The position numbers and the translations under genes are program-made. A DNA stretch of 64,000 nt from C-114 sp963745405 (GTDB lineage Bacteria; Chloroflexota; Limnocylindria; Limnocylindrales; CSP1-4): NCBI GenBank assembly GCA_963745405.1, contig CAVUWY010000002.1, positions 1,674,001-1,738,000 of the forward strand, in the 5' to 3' direction. Numbering within the stretch: position 1 is the stretch's first letter; each line of letters begins with the position of its first letter. This document shows positions 39,876 to 49,121 of this stretch, one piece after another. The notes under the pieces were generated by a model. The model saw only the letters and a list, made by a program, of their open reading frames with translations. It was not told the DNA's origin and ran no database searches.

Positions 39876-40534
39876 AGACGCCCGAGTACGAGATAGGGCC
39901 GGCGGACCGGGCCTGGATCGAGGAGACGGCCGCGCCGGTCCACCCCGCCCTCGCCGCCATCGAAGCAGCCGCCGAGCCGGAACGGATCCCGATCCTCGAC
40001 CGGGAGAGCGGCCGCGTCCTCGGCGTGCTGGCCGCCGGCCGGCGGCGGATCTGCGAGGTCGGGACCGCCTACGGCTACTCGACGCTGTGCATGGCCCTCG
40101 CCCAGGGAGCCGGCGGATCGATCGTCACCATCGACCCGGATCGTGCTCGGACCGATCTCGCCCGGGGCTTCTGGCGGACCGCGGGCATCGCCATCGGCCG
40201 CATCACCGTCGTGAACGCGCCGGCCCTCGACGCCTTCGGGCGCGGTGAGCCGGCCCTGGCCGGTCCGTTCGACTTCGCCTTCATCGACGCGATCAAGGGC
40301 GAGTACCTCGCCTACCTCGAGGCGCTTGTGCCCCGGCTCGCCCATGGGGCCCTCGTCGTCGCCGACAACGTCCTGTGGAGCGGCCGGGTGCCCGGCACGC
40401 GCACGGCCGACTCCGACGACGACGGCACGACCGCGCTCCGGGCCTTCGATCGGGCGGTCCTCAACGACCCGCGCTTCGAGGCGACGATCCTGCCGGTCGG
40501 CGACGGTCTCCTCGTCGCGGCGTATCGCGGTTGA
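39872..40534 (+). CDS. Family 3-like O-methyltransferase
   Basis: 220 residues, ATG overlapping the upstream stop. SAM site ICEVGTAYGYSTLCMALAQ near residue 55, acidic ribose contact IVTIDPD near 83, metal Asp in FDFAFIDAIKGEYLAYLEAL near 125 and VVADNVLWSGRVPG near 155, the order found in catechol/caffeoyl-CoA O-methyltransferases. Acceptor unknown; these enzymes usually methylate vicinal diols with Mg. The next gene's TTG or ATG follows within 12 bases. Confidence 0.92.
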   Translation: MKTPEYEIGPADRAWIEETAAPVHPALAAIEAAAEPERIPILDRESGRVLGVLAAGRRRICEVGTAYGYSTLCMALAQGAGGSIVTIDPDRARTDLARGFWRTAGIAIGRITVVNAPALDAFGRGEPALAGPFDFAFIDAIKGEYLAYLEALVPRLAHGALVVADNVLWSGRVPGTRTADSDDDGTTALRAFDRAVLNDPRFEATILPVGDGLLVAAYRG

Positions 40535-40545
40535 GCGGCGAGCGG

Positions 40546-41436
40546 ATGCGGATCCGCGTCCGTCTCTTCGCCATCCAGCGAGAGCTCGCCGGAACGCGTG
40601 AGGTCGCCCTCGAGCTGACCGACGGCTCGACGATCGAGGGTGCCTGGTCGGCCCTCGTCGACCGCTTCCCGAGCCTCGCCCCGGGCAGGTCGGCCGTGCG
40701 CTTCGCCCGCAACGGCGACTATGCGGCGGCCACGGAGATCCTCACCGACGGCGACGAGCTCGCCTGCATCCCGCCCGTGAGTGGCGGTGCCACCGGCCCG
40801 GACATCGCCGATGCTGCCGGCACGGCGACGGACGGCGGGGCGATCCGGATCGTCGAGCTGCGGGACGAGCCGTTCGGTGCCGCCATCCTCGGCGAGCTCG
40901 CCGATCGCATCGCGGTCCCCGAGGACGGCGGGGTCGTCGGCTTCCTCGGCCGGACCCGCATCACCCCCGGGACCCCAGCGCCGGGGCAGGAGGCGGAGGC
41001 CGCCCGCCACGCCGGCCGGGCGGTCGAGGGGCTCGAGTACGAGGCCCACGGATCGATGGCCCTGCGTGTCCTCGGAGCGATCGCCGCGGAGGCCGGTGAG
41101 CGGTTCGGCGTCGGGCGGATCGCCATCGTCCATCGCGTCGGGCCGGTGTCGCTCGGCGAGGTGAGCGTCGCCGTCGTGGCCGCGGCGCCTCATCGCGATG
41201 CCGCCTTCCGGGCGGCTCGCTACGCGATCGATGAGACGAAGGCGCGGGCACCGATCTGGAAGGCCGAGCGCTTCGCCGACGGCCACGTCTGGATCGGCGC
41301 ACCGGCCCGGACCGCCGCGCCCGATGCGGCCACTCAAGTGGCGGGCACTCCCGAAGCGGCCGCGTCCGACGCCGCCGCGCCTCACGCGGAAGTGCCCGGG
41401 GCGGCGTCCGGCGCCGAACGAACGGAGGACGGATGA
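40546..41436 (+). CDS. MoaD-MoaE fusion: molybdopterin synthase in one chain
   Basis: 296 residues from ATG 40546; an in-frame TTG at 40531 overlapping the preceding stop is the alternative. Residues 1-80 are a MoaD-like ubiquitin fold ending in PPVSGG, whose terminal Gly-Gly would normally be free for thiocarboxylation. Residues about 95-250 are MoaE (GVVGFLGRTR near 128, LEYEAHGSMALRVL near 158, IAIVHRVGPVSLGEVSVAV near 185, DETKARAPIWKAE with the catalytic Lys near 228). The product is molybdopterin in Mo-cofactor synthesis. An Ala/Pro-rich tail follows. An internal Gly-Gly implies cleavage after it or a separate MoaD elsewhere. Confidence 0.9.
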   Translation: MRIRVRLFAIQRELAGTREVALELTDGSTIEGAWSALVDRFPSLAPGRSAVRFARNGDYAAATEILTDGDELACIPPVSGGATGPDIADAAGTATDGGAIRIVELRDEPFGAAILGELADRIAVPEDGGVVGFLGRTRITPGTPAPGQEAEAARHAGRAVEGLEYEAHGSMALRVLGAIAAEAGERFGVGRIAIVHRVGPVSLGEVSVAVVAAAPHRDAAFRAARYAIDETKARAPIWKAERFADGHVWIGAPARTAAPDAATQVAGTPEAAASDAAAPHAEVPGAASGAERTEDG

Positions 41437-42260
41437 AGGTCTACATCTCGGTCGACATGGAGGGCATCGCCGGGGTGAATCACCCCGCACCGACCGGTCG
41501 CGGCGACGCTCGCTACCCGACCAACGTCGCTCTCATGGTCGGCGAGGCGAACGCGGCCATCGAGGGCGCCCTGGCCGGGGGAGCCGACGAGGTGATCGTC
41601 AATGACAGCCACGGCGGGATGTACAACCTCACTCCGTCCGACCTTCACCCGGCCGCCCGGGTGCTGCAGGGCCAGAAGGCCTGGTCGATGGTCGCCGGCG
41701 CCGGGCCGGACGCGGGTATCGACGTCGCCCTGTTCGTCGGCTACCACGCCCGGGCCGGACACCCGACCGCGACGATCGCCCACACGTACACCGGCCGCCC
41801 GACCCTCACCACGCTCAATGGACAGCCGGTCGGGGAGAGCGGCCTCAACGCCTCGATCCTCGGCGCGTGGGGGATCCCCGTCGGGTTGGTCGCCGGGGAC
41901 GACGCCCTCGCCGACGAGATCGCCGCGTGGCTGCCGTGGTCGGAACGAGTCGTCGTCAAGGACGGCGTCGGGTCGAACGCCGCGCTGTCCCATCACCCGA
42001 CGGTCGCCCAGGACCTCGTCCGGGCCGGAGCCGAGCGGGCGGTCCGACGTGCGTCGGCGGGGGAGTTGCGACCGCTGGCCGTCTCGCGCCCCGTCACGGT
42101 CGAAGCGGAGTACCACCGCCCGATCGAAGCTGACTACGCAGCGCTCGTGCCGGGGGCGGAACGGTACGGCGACCGCGGCGTCAGGTTCACCTCCGACGAC
42201 CCGGTCGAGGCGTACCGGGCCTTCCTCGCCGGCGTCCGCCTCGCCGACATTCCCGATTGA
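41433..42260 (+). CDS. M55-family D-aminopeptidase (DppA type)
   Basis: 275 residues, ATG overlapping the previous stop. Zinc motif YISVDMEGIAGV at residue 4, VNDSHGGMYN near 57, LFVGYHARAG near 105 and TYTGRPTLTTLNGQPVGESG near 118. The family cleaves N-terminal D-amino acids from small peptides. Followed by a P1-family peptidase and an aminomutase-like gene, which suggests use of D-amino acid or beta-amino acid peptides. Confidence 0.93.
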   Translation: MKVYISVDMEGIAGVNHPAPTGRGDARYPTNVALMVGEANAAIEGALAGGADEVIVNDSHGGMYNLTPSDLHPAARVLQGQKAWSMVAGAGPDAGIDVALFVGYHARAGHPTATIAHTYTGRPTLTTLNGQPVGESGLNASILGAWGIPVGLVAGDDALADEIAAWLPWSERVVVKDGVGSNAALSHHPTVAQDLVRAGAERAVRRASAGELRPLAVSRPVTVEAEYHRPIEADYAALVPGAERYGDRGVRFTSDDPVEAYRAFLAGVRLADIPD

Positions 42261-42345
42261 GACGGGCCGCGACGGGCCGGTGACGGGTCGCATACTTGCC
42301 GGGCGGCCGCCGGCCGCCGCGCAGCGAGTACCGCACGGAGCGACC

Positions 42346-43554
42346 GTGACCGCCGAGCCCACCGTCCGGCCGAGCCCGCCCGCGCCGCGCCGCCGCGTCC
42401 GCGAGCTTGGGCTGCGGATCGGCAGCCTCCCGCCCGGCCCCACCAACACGATCTCCGACGTCGCCGACGTGGCCGTCGGCCATCGGACGGTCTGGCGCGA
42501 CGAGCCCGATCCGCCGGCGGGGCGCGGGACCGCCCGGACCGGCATCACCGCCATCGTGCCGCTCGGCGAGCGGTTGCCGCACGAGCGGGTCCCGGCCGGA
42601 GCCGCCGTCCTCAACGGGGCGGGCGAGGCCATCGGCATCACCTCGATCGCCGAGTGGGCGACGCTCGAGACGCCGATCTTCCTCACCAGCTCGATGGCTA
42701 TCGGGCGGGTCTACGACGGGGCCGTCGCGGCGCTGGCCGAGGTCGCCCCGGACGGCTCCTTCGGCGACGCGATCATGCCGGTCGTGGCCGAGTGCGACGA
42801 CGGCGACCTCAACCGCTCGGTCCCGGTCCAGGTCGACGAGGCCGATGTCCGGGCGGCCCTCGACGACGCCCGCGACGCGACCGGTCGGGCGGTCCCGCTC
42901 GGGGTCGTCGGGGCCGGCACGGGGATGCGCGCCTTCGAGGTCAAGGGCGGGATCGGCAGCGCCTCGCGGGTCGTCCGACCGATCCACCGCCGCTCGACGA
43001 CGCCCGCTCCGGACGCGCCCACGTACACCTTGGGGGTGCTCGTCCTCGCCAACTTCGGGGAGCTCGAGCGCCTCGTCGTCGACGGGGTCCCGGTCGGGGT
43101 GGCCCTCACCGCCGATGGATGGCCGGAAGCCGGGGGAGGGCGCCGCCGTCGACGGGCCAGGACGAACGAGGGCAGCTGCATCGTCGTCGTCGCCACCGAT
43201 GCGCCGCTGTTCGGGCACGCCCTGGAGCGCCTCGCCCGTCGGGTCGGGCTCGGGCTCGCCCGGACCGGCACGACCGCCCATCACGGTTCCGGCGAGATCT
43301 TCCTCGCCTTCTCGACCGGCATCCGCTTCCCGCGCGCCGAGGGGCCCGCCGTGCGATCGACGGCCCACGTCGACGACGAGCATCTCGACCCGTTCTTCGC
43401 CGCGGTCGTCGAGGCGACCGAGGAGGCGACCCTCGACGCGATCTTCACCGCCGACACGGTGACCGGGCAGGCCGGCCGGACCGTGCCGGGCCTGCCGATC
43501 GAGGCGACGGTCGCGATCCTGCGGGCCGCCGGGCGGGACGTGAGCGCATCGTGA
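42346..43554 (+). CDS. P1-family aminopeptidase (DmpA/BapA type)
   Basis: 402 residues from GTG 42346. The Ntn-type fold is recognised by PGPTNTISDVADVAVGHRTV near residue 29, GAAVLNGAGEAIGITSIAEW near 85 and LGVVGAGTGMRAFEVKGGIG near 187. TNEGSCIVVVATDAPLFGHA near 270 carries the Gly-Ser self-cleavage site and nucleophile. The precursor splits into two chains at that Ser. Members act on D-Ala-amides, beta-peptides and similar substrates. The 85-bp gap upstream holds no other gene. Confidence 0.92.
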   Translation: MTAEPTVRPSPPAPRRRVRELGLRIGSLPPGPTNTISDVADVAVGHRTVWRDEPDPPAGRGTARTGITAIVPLGERLPHERVPAGAAVLNGAGEAIGITSIAEWATLETPIFLTSSMAIGRVYDGAVAALAEVAPDGSFGDAIMPVVAECDDGDLNRSVPVQVDEADVRAALDDARDATGRAVPLGVVGAGTGMRAFEVKGGIGSASRVVRPIHRRSTTPAPDAPTYTLGVLVLANFGELERLVVDGVPVGVALTADGWPEAGGGRRRRRARTNEGSCIVVVATDAPLFGHALERLARRVGLGLARTGTTAHHGSGEIFLAFSTGIRFPRAEGPAVRSTAHVDDEHLDPFFAAVVEATEEATLDAIFTADTVTGQAGRTVPGLPIEATVAILRAAGRDVSAS

Positions 43555-43570
43555 GCGACGTGAACCGGCC

Positions 43571-45160
43571 ATGACCAGCGACCTCGGGCCGATCGACCGC
43601 CTGCTCGAGCGGGCGGATACGCTCGCCGGAGCGTGGGCGGCCCGGGCCGGCCGGTCGACGACGATCGGCCAGGAGCGAGCTCAGCTCCGCCTCTTCGGGG
43701 TCAGCGGTGTCGACGGCAACGGCCTGCCGCTCGCCGGTGAGGTCGTCGACCGTTATGTCGCCGGGGGCGCCGGACGCCTCGGCGGCGGCATCGTCCTGCC
43801 CTTCGCCGTCGCCCTCCTCGAGTACGACCTCACGCCGCAGGCACTCGCCCTCGAGGTCGCCTCCGGCACGATCGACCTCGGCATGGAGGCCGAGCTCCTC
43901 CACGATGCCGGACGCCGGGCCGCCGCCGAGGCCGAGGCCTCCCGCCTGGCCGGGGCGGCCCTCGCCCGGATCGACGCGAACCGGACCGCCCGCGCCGAGC
44001 TCCTCGGCGTGCTCGGCGATGCGCCGCTGCCGTGGATCGGCGTCCCCCTCGCCGACTCGAGCGCCGAGGCCGGCCGGGCGGCGGTCGGCGACCTGGTCCG
44101 CCGGGGTGCCGATCTCGTCCGGATCGCCGTCCCGCAGGGTCGGGAGCTCGCCATCCGCCTGGATCGGGCCGCCACGGCCAGCTCGGCCGCCGTACGCGGG
44201 CACGGTCGGCCTCCCGCGCCCGGGCGCGCTCCCGCCGAACCGCGAGACCTCACCCCGTCGGGGAGCCAGCGCGGCATCGCGATGCTGCGCGACGCTGCCG
44301 ATGAAGCCGCCGCGGAGCGACATCGCTATGTCCGACTCGCCACCGTCGCCCCCGGCCTTGCCGCACCGGAGCAGGCGGTCGTGGCCGCCTTCGAGCGGGT
44401 CGACCTGGTCGGTGCGGATGCGGTCGTGGAGATCGTCGACGGGCGGATCGACCCGGATCGCGCCCTCGCCGATCACTCGTTCGCCCATCGGCTCTATCGC
44501 CGGGCGGGGTCGCAGGTCGTGATCGGCGCCGGCCCGCTCGTCGTCGCGCCCGACCTGACGCGGGGGGTGCCGTCGTCACCGGTCACCCGGGCCGGTCGCG
44601 CCCTCGCCCTGCAGGTGCTCGGTGTCGCCCTCGTCCGTCGCGAGCGGCTGTCGACCGATCAGGTCGTCGCCGGGGCGCTCCCCGAATGGCTCCTCAACGA
44701 GCCTGACCCGACGCAGCTGTCGATCGCTCAGGCCGCAGTCCGGCGAGCCGTGTTCGCCGATCACCCGCTCGCGTTCGCAGAGCCGGCCCGCGAGCCGGGC
44801 AACGCGGCGACCATCGCTGCCGGCCAGTGGGGCATGGCGATGCTGGCGGCCCTGCCGTTCGCCGGCCGGACGGCGTTCATCGTGCGCGACGATCAGGGAA
44901 CCGGAGGCGACCCGGCCATCACCCGCGGGATCGCCCGGGTCGCGGCGGATATCGCGGCGTCGGTGGACGCGGCGGCTCTCCGCGGGCCCGCCCTCGATCT
45001 CGCCCGTGGCACCGTCGACGCAGCGCTCCAGACGATCGAGCGTCTCGGCGACGTCGGCTGGCGTGCGATCCTCGGCGAGCGGCCGGCGGCCTCGGAACGG
45101 GAACGGATCGGCGCCGACGCGGTCGTCGAGCGGACGGAGTCGTTCGACCCGTTCGCCTGA
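43571..45160 (+). CDS. Lysine 5,6-aminomutase alpha-subunit-like protein
   Basis: 529 residues. The central part resembles the PLP/TIM-barrel alpha subunit of D-lysine (or ornithine) aminomutase: SGSQRGIAMLRDAADEAAAE near residue 231, RYVRLATVAPGLAAPEQAVV near 255, DHSFAHRLYRRAGSQVVIGA near 303, GVPSSPVTRAGRALALQVLG near 335 and GALPEWLLNEPDP near 370. That enzyme needs a B12-binding beta subunit, which is not encoded next door, so the partner is elsewhere or the protein has another role. Start ATG is 17 bases after the peptidase stop. Family assignment is from memory of motif wording. Confidence 0.6.
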   Translation: MTSDLGPIDRLLERADTLAGAWAARAGRSTTIGQERAQLRLFGVSGVDGNGLPLAGEVVDRYVAGGAGRLGGGIVLPFAVALLEYDLTPQALALEVASGTIDLGMEAELLHDAGRRAAAEAEASRLAGAALARIDANRTARAELLGVLGDAPLPWIGVPLADSSAEAGRAAVGDLVRRGADLVRIAVPQGRELAIRLDRAATASSAAVRGHGRPPAPGRAPAEPRDLTPSGSQRGIAMLRDAADEAAAERHRYVRLATVAPGLAAPEQAVVAAFERVDLVGADAVVEIVDGRIDPDRALADHSFAHRLYRRAGSQVVIGAGPLVVAPDLTRGVPSSPVTRAGRALALQVLGVALVRRERLSTDQVVAGALPEWLLNEPDPTQLSIAQAAVRRAVFADHPLAFAEPAREPGNAATIAAGQWGMAMLAALPFAGRTAFIVRDDQGTGGDPAITRGIARVAADIAASVDAAALRGPALDLARGTVDAALQTIERLGDVGWRAILGERPAASERERIGADAVVERTESFDPFA

Positions 45161-45207
45161 CGCGGCGGTCGAGCCTCAGTTCGGCCGAGGCCTCCGGCAG
45201 GTGAGCC

Positions 45208-45729
45208 TCAGTTCGGTCGGGGACCCTCCGCCCGGACCGACTCGACGCTCGTGAGGGCCGTCCGGAGCGCGTCGATCCACTCGCCCTGGTGGTCGGCGAC
45301 GAGGCGGACGCACCAGGCCAGAGCCTCGCTCCGGCTGCGCGCCACGCCGGCATCGACGAGGGTGTCGAGGACGCCCCGCTCGCGCATCCGGAGGCGGGTC
45401 ATGACCGGAACGCTCAGGGTGGTGAAGAGCGTCCGCTCCCCGCCGATGGTCACGCCCCAGGCGATCCGTCGGTCGAGCCGGTGCTCGGCGTCGCGGGCGA
45501 TCCCCATCCGGGCCTCGCGGGTCTCCTCGCGGAAGGCCTCGACCCGTGACGAACGGGCCGCCGCTCGCTCGGCGTCGGATGCTCCCTTGGCGACCTTGAC
45601 ATCGGGCAGCTCCCCGACCACGAGGATCTCGTCGCGATCGGTCGTCACGTCGACCGGGCCGGAGAACCATTCGTTGGGGAGGCGGCCGGTGAACCAGCCA
45701 CGGATCTCGTCATCGCTCAGGTCGTGCAT
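45208..45729 (-). CDS. Conserved hypothetical with ribbon-helix-helix-like C-terminus
   Basis: 173 residues, not recognised. The N-terminal part (WFTGRLPNEWFSGPVDVTTD, DEILVVGELPDVKV) is compact, the middle is a charged helix, and the C-terminal segment (PVMTRLRMRERGVLDTLVDA then SRSEALAWCVRLV) resembles a CopG-type DNA-binding fold or a dimeriser. It is convergent with the aminomutase-like gene and divergent from the DUF4032 gene. A TTGACG/TGTAAT element lies 65-100 bases upstream. Confidence 0.75.
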   Translation of the reverse strand: MHDLSDDEIRGWFTGRLPNEWFSGPVDVTTDRDEILVVGELPDVKVAKGASDAERAAARSSRVEAFREETREARMGIARDAEHRLDRRIAWGVTIGGERTLFTTLSVPVMTRLRMRERGVLDTLVDAGVARSRSEALAWCVRLVADHQGEWIDALRTALTSVESVRAEGPRPN

Positions 45730-46179
45730 CGTTCGGGTTCCTCGCTCAGGGTCGCGGGTCGTTCCACCGGGACGGGTCGTCCGTCGTGGCGCGTTGATTG
45801 CACGATTACACGATTACACCGTTGCGTCAAGTGGCCGCGCGCGCACCGCGGGCTCGGGATCTGCCGGCGACGGTGCGTCGGGCGAACCAACCGTCGGCGC
45901 AACCGCTCATGAGGGCCCCGATCGGTGCTGCCGAAGCACCGTCGAGCAGTCCGACCGACGCATGGTGTTCCGCCTGCACCGCGGTGGCGTGTCGGGCAGT
46001 GGTCGGACGACAGTCGGTGCGTCGGGTGCACGTCCGCTCGCCCACCTCGGCCGCACCTGCGGCGGCACCTGCCGGGAACGGATGTGCCGCGAGCGCGCGG
46101 GAGTGCCGCCCACGCCAAAGGGCGGCGGGCACGCCCGGTAGACTCTCAGGGACCGCCACAGCGAGGAGGGTGCAGCCGA
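45730..46179. other. 450-bp divergent intergenic region
   Basis: Most of it is GC-rich without a gene that I can support. The only AT-rich island is 45793-45830 (see the promoter entry). Open frames crossing it on both strands have Arg/Pro-rich shadow composition. Confidence 0.6.
45796..45830 (-). promoter_or_regulatory. Promoter/operator candidate with 8-bp direct repeats
   Basis: On the minus strand TTGACG (45830-45825) is followed by TGTAATCG, TGTAATCG and TGCAATCA in tandem. The direct repeats could supply a -10 (TGTAAT, 14-base spacing) and an operator for the 45208-45729 gene. Spacing is not ideal. Confidence 0.35.
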
Positions 46180-47517
46180 GTGGATCCGACCGAACGGCCG
46201 GGGACGCCGGTGCCCTCGGCCGACGCGCTGCCCGGACAGCCCTCGGACCCGCCGGCGAACGAGGCCTTCCCCCACCTCCGCCTGCGGGCCCGCGACACCG
46301 GCCTGTTCGAGCTGCCGTGGCACCTGCCACTCGCCGCCTGGACCGACGCCGACGCGACGTTCCGGGATCTCGACGTCGGCCCATCGCGACACCTCGTCCG
46401 CTTCGTGGAGTCGGGCGGGCGACTGTATGCCCTCAAGGAGGAGCCGCTCGAGACGGCTCGCGGCGAGTTCGAGGTCCTCCGCCACCTGGAAGAGGAGGGC
46501 CTGCCGGCCGTGACGGCGACCGGGCTCGCCGAGGCGCCGGAGCGGGACACCGGGATCCTCGTCACCGACTTCCTCGCCCACTCCCTCCAGTACCGCCGGC
46601 TCCTCCAGCGCTTCCCGCTCGGCCCGGGCGGCTACCGCGATCGGCTCCTCGACGCCATGGCCTGGCTCCTCGTCGACCTCCACGGCGGCGGCGTCTATTG
46701 GGGCGATTGCTCGCTCGCCAACACGCTCTTTCGCCGGGACGGCGACCGCATCCAGGCCTATCTCGTCGATGCCGAGACCGGCGAGGTCCACCCGGCCCTC
46801 TCGGACGGCCAGCGGGAATACGACCTCGAGATCCTCGGGGAGAACGTCGCCTTCGGCCTGGCCGACCTCGCCGCTGCGCAGGGCCGCGACGACGCGGTCG
46901 ATGACGCCATGACCGCCTCCGAGGGGGTCGTCGGGCGATATCGGGCCCTGTGGGCCGAGCTCCACGAGGCGACCGAGCTCCGTCCCGGCGACCGGCAGGC
47001 GGTCCGCAACCGGATCCGCCGGCTCAACGAGCTGGGCTTCACCGTCGACGAGCTCGAGCTGATCCCCGGCTCCGGTGGGCGGGTCCGGGTCAAGCTCGCC
47101 GTCGCCCGACGCGGCTTCCACGCCCGCGAGCTCCGCAAGATGACCGGTGTCGTGGCGCTCGAGAACCAGGCCCGTCTCCTCCTCAACGACCTCCGCGAGT
47201 ACGGTGCCTGGCTCCAGTGGTACGAGCGCGGGGCGATCGACCAGGCCGTCGTCGCCGAGCGCTGGCGGACGGAGGTCTACGAGCCGACGATCGCGAAGAT
47301 CGCGACGGTCATCGAGCCCGGCCGGGACATCGTCCAGGCGTACTGCGACCTCCTCGAACACAAGTGGCTCCTGTCGGAGCGCGCCCGCCGCGACGTCGGC
47401 ATCCAGGCCGCACTCGCCTCGTACCTCGCCGCCGGCGCTCCGGCGCCCGAGGGACCCGCCACCGACCCGCGGCGGTGGGCCGACCTCGGCAGCGGTCCGG
47501 CCGACTTCCTCGGCTGA
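46180..47517 (+). CDS. DUF4032-type kinase-like protein
   Basis: 445 residues from GTG 46180, with GAGGAGGG nine bases before it. The N-terminal half is a protein/lipopolysaccharide kinase-like fold: LYALKEEPLETARGEFEVLR (Lys and Glu) near residue 85, a catalytic loop VYWGDCSLANTLF near 170 and the metal Asp in AYLVDAETGE near 195. The C-terminal half is the DUF4032 domain (NRIRRLNELGFTVDELEL near 282, EHKWLLSERARRDVG near 395). Function of the family is unknown. Its stop overlaps the start of the MttB-like gene. Confidence 0.85.
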   Translation: MDPTERPGTPVPSADALPGQPSDPPANEAFPHLRLRARDTGLFELPWHLPLAAWTDADATFRDLDVGPSRHLVRFVESGGRLYALKEEPLETARGEFEVLRHLEEEGLPAVTATGLAEAPERDTGILVTDFLAHSLQYRRLLQRFPLGPGGYRDRLLDAMAWLLVDLHGGGVYWGDCSLANTLFRRDGDRIQAYLVDAETGEVHPALSDGQREYDLEILGENVAFGLADLAAAQGRDDAVDDAMTASEGVVGRYRALWAELHEATELRPGDRQAVRNRIRRLNELGFTVDELELIPGSGGRVRVKLAVARRGFHARELRKMTGVVALENQARLLLNDLREYGAWLQWYERGAIDQAVVAERWRTEVYEPTIAKIATVIEPGRDIVQAYCDLLEHKWLLSERARRDVGIQAALASYLAAGAPAPEGPATDPRRWADLGSGPADFLG

Positions 47518-49034
47518 TGGCCGGCCCGACCCGTCGTCCTCGTCGCGTGCAGGCCGGCCCGCCGCTCCTGCCCTGGCGGGGGATCCGCAACCCCTTCCGC
47601 CCGCTCGAGATCCTCTCTGCCGACGCGGTCGAGGCGATCCATCGCGCATCGCTCCGCATCCTCGAGGAGGTCGGCGTCGAGTGCCTCGGCGATCGAGTGC
47701 TGGATCGATGGGCGGCCGCGGGCGCGCGAGTCGACCGGGGCTCGCGGCGTGTCCGGGTCGACGGCGCCCGGATCGAGGAGCTCGTGGCGCTCGCTCCGTC
47801 GTCCTTCACCCTCCATGCCCGGAACCCCGCCCGCGACGTGACCCTCGGCGCGGACCACCTCGTCTTCTGCGCGGTCGGCGGACCGGCCTTCGTCAGCGAC
47901 CTCGATCGTGGCCGGCGGGCGGGCAACCACGCCGACTTCCTCGACTACGTCCGGGTCATCGGGGCCCTCGACATCGTCCACCAGGAGGGCGGCGGCCCAC
48001 TCGAGCCGACCGACCTGCCGGTCGAGACGCGCCACCTCGACATGTACCGGGGACTCATCGGCCTGCTCGACAAGACGTGGCACTGCCTCGGCTTCGGCGC
48101 CCGCCCGGTCGACGACGCCATCGAGATGGTCTGCCTCGCCCGCGGCATCGACCGCGACCGGCTCGCCCGCGAGCCGAGCCTGATGACCGTCATCAACACG
48201 AACTCGCCGCTCCGCCTCGACGGCCCGATGGGGGACGGCCTCATCGAGATGGCCACGTTCGGCCAGCCGGTGGTGGCGACCCCGTTCACCCTGGCCGGGG
48301 CGATGAGTCCGATCTCGCTCGCCGGGGCGCTGGCCCAGCAGAACGCCGAGGCCCTCTTCCTCGTCGCCCTCGCCCAGCTCATCCGGCCGGGCGCACCGAT
48401 GGTGTACGGCGCGTTCACCTCGAACGTCGACATGCGCTCGGGCTCACCGGCCTTCGGCACGCCGGAATACGCGAAGGGCGCCATCGCGAGCGGCCAGCTC
48501 GCTCGCCGCTACGGCCTGCCGTGGCGATCGTCGAATGCGACCGCCTCGAACGTCGTGGACGCCCAGGCCGCCTACGAATCGGAGATGGCCGTCTGGGGCG
48601 CGGTCATGGGCGGCGTCAACCTCCTTTACCAGGGCGCCGGCTGGCTCGAGGGCGGCCTCACGGCATCGTTCGAGAAGCTCATCCTCGACGCCGAGATCCT
48701 CCAGATGATCGCCGAGGTGCTCGTCCCGTTCCCGGTCGACGAGGCATCGCTCGCGTTCGACGCGATCGCCGAGGTCGGCCCCGGCGGGCACTTCTTCGGG
48801 ACGTCACACACCCTCGAGCGTTACGAGAGCGCGTTCTACCGGCCGCTCCTGTCCGACTGGCGGAACTTCGAGACCTGGCAGGCCGACGGAGCGCGGACCG
48901 CTACCGAGCGGGCGAACGCGATCTGGCACCAGCTCCTCGACGCCTACGTCCCGCCGCCGCTCGAGCCCGGCGTGGCGGATGAGCTCGACGCGTTCGTCGC
49001 CCGGCGCAAGCGCGAGATCGCCGCCTCCGGCTAG
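47517..49034 (+). CDS. MttB-superfamily methyltransferase, non-pyrrolysine
   Basis: 505 residues, ATG overlapping the DUF4032 stop. The MttB barrel is recognised by HRASLRILEEVGVECLGDRV near residue 42, the ITINTNSPLRLDGPM-like segment near 225, VVATPFTLAGAMSPISLAGA near 252, EALFLVALAQLIRPGAPMVY near 279 and YESEMAVWGAVMGGVNLLYQ near 350. No in-frame TAG is present, so it belongs with the non-Pyl members, some of which demethylate glycine betaine, carnitine or proline betaine to a corrinoid protein. No corrinoid protein gene is adjacent. Substrate unknown. Confidence 0.9.
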   Translation: MAGPTRRPRRVQAGPPLLPWRGIRNPFRPLEILSADAVEAIHRASLRILEEVGVECLGDRVLDRWAAAGARVDRGSRRVRVDGARIEELVALAPSSFTLHARNPARDVTLGADHLVFCAVGGPAFVSDLDRGRRAGNHADFLDYVRVIGALDIVHQEGGGPLEPTDLPVETRHLDMYRGLIGLLDKTWHCLGFGARPVDDAIEMVCLARGIDRDRLAREPSLMTVINTNSPLRLDGPMGDGLIEMATFGQPVVATPFTLAGAMSPISLAGALAQQNAEALFLVALAQLIRPGAPMVYGAFTSNVDMRSGSPAFGTPEYAKGAIASGQLARRYGLPWRSSNATASNVVDAQAAYESEMAVWGAVMGGVNLLYQGAGWLEGGLTASFEKLILDAEILQMIAEVLVPFPVDEASLAFDAIAEVGPGGHFFGTSHTLERYESAFYRPLLSDWRNFETWQADGARTATERANAIWHQLLDAYVPPPLEPGVADELDAFVARRKREIAASG

Positions 49035-49121
49035 CCCGGACGAGGCGCGCCGTGACCGACACCGTCCCTCGTCCGCTGCTACCGTGACGGCCTAGCAGCG
49101 AGAGCGCGTAGGGGGATCCCG

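Noticed and set aside
45925..46179. Upstream extension of the DUF4032 gene
   Set aside because: The added residues are Arg/Pro-rich with poor codon use, and a good ribosome site precedes the GTG at 46180.
47517..49034. Pyrrolysine-containing MttB
   Set aside because: The frame has no internal TAG and is complete without read-through.
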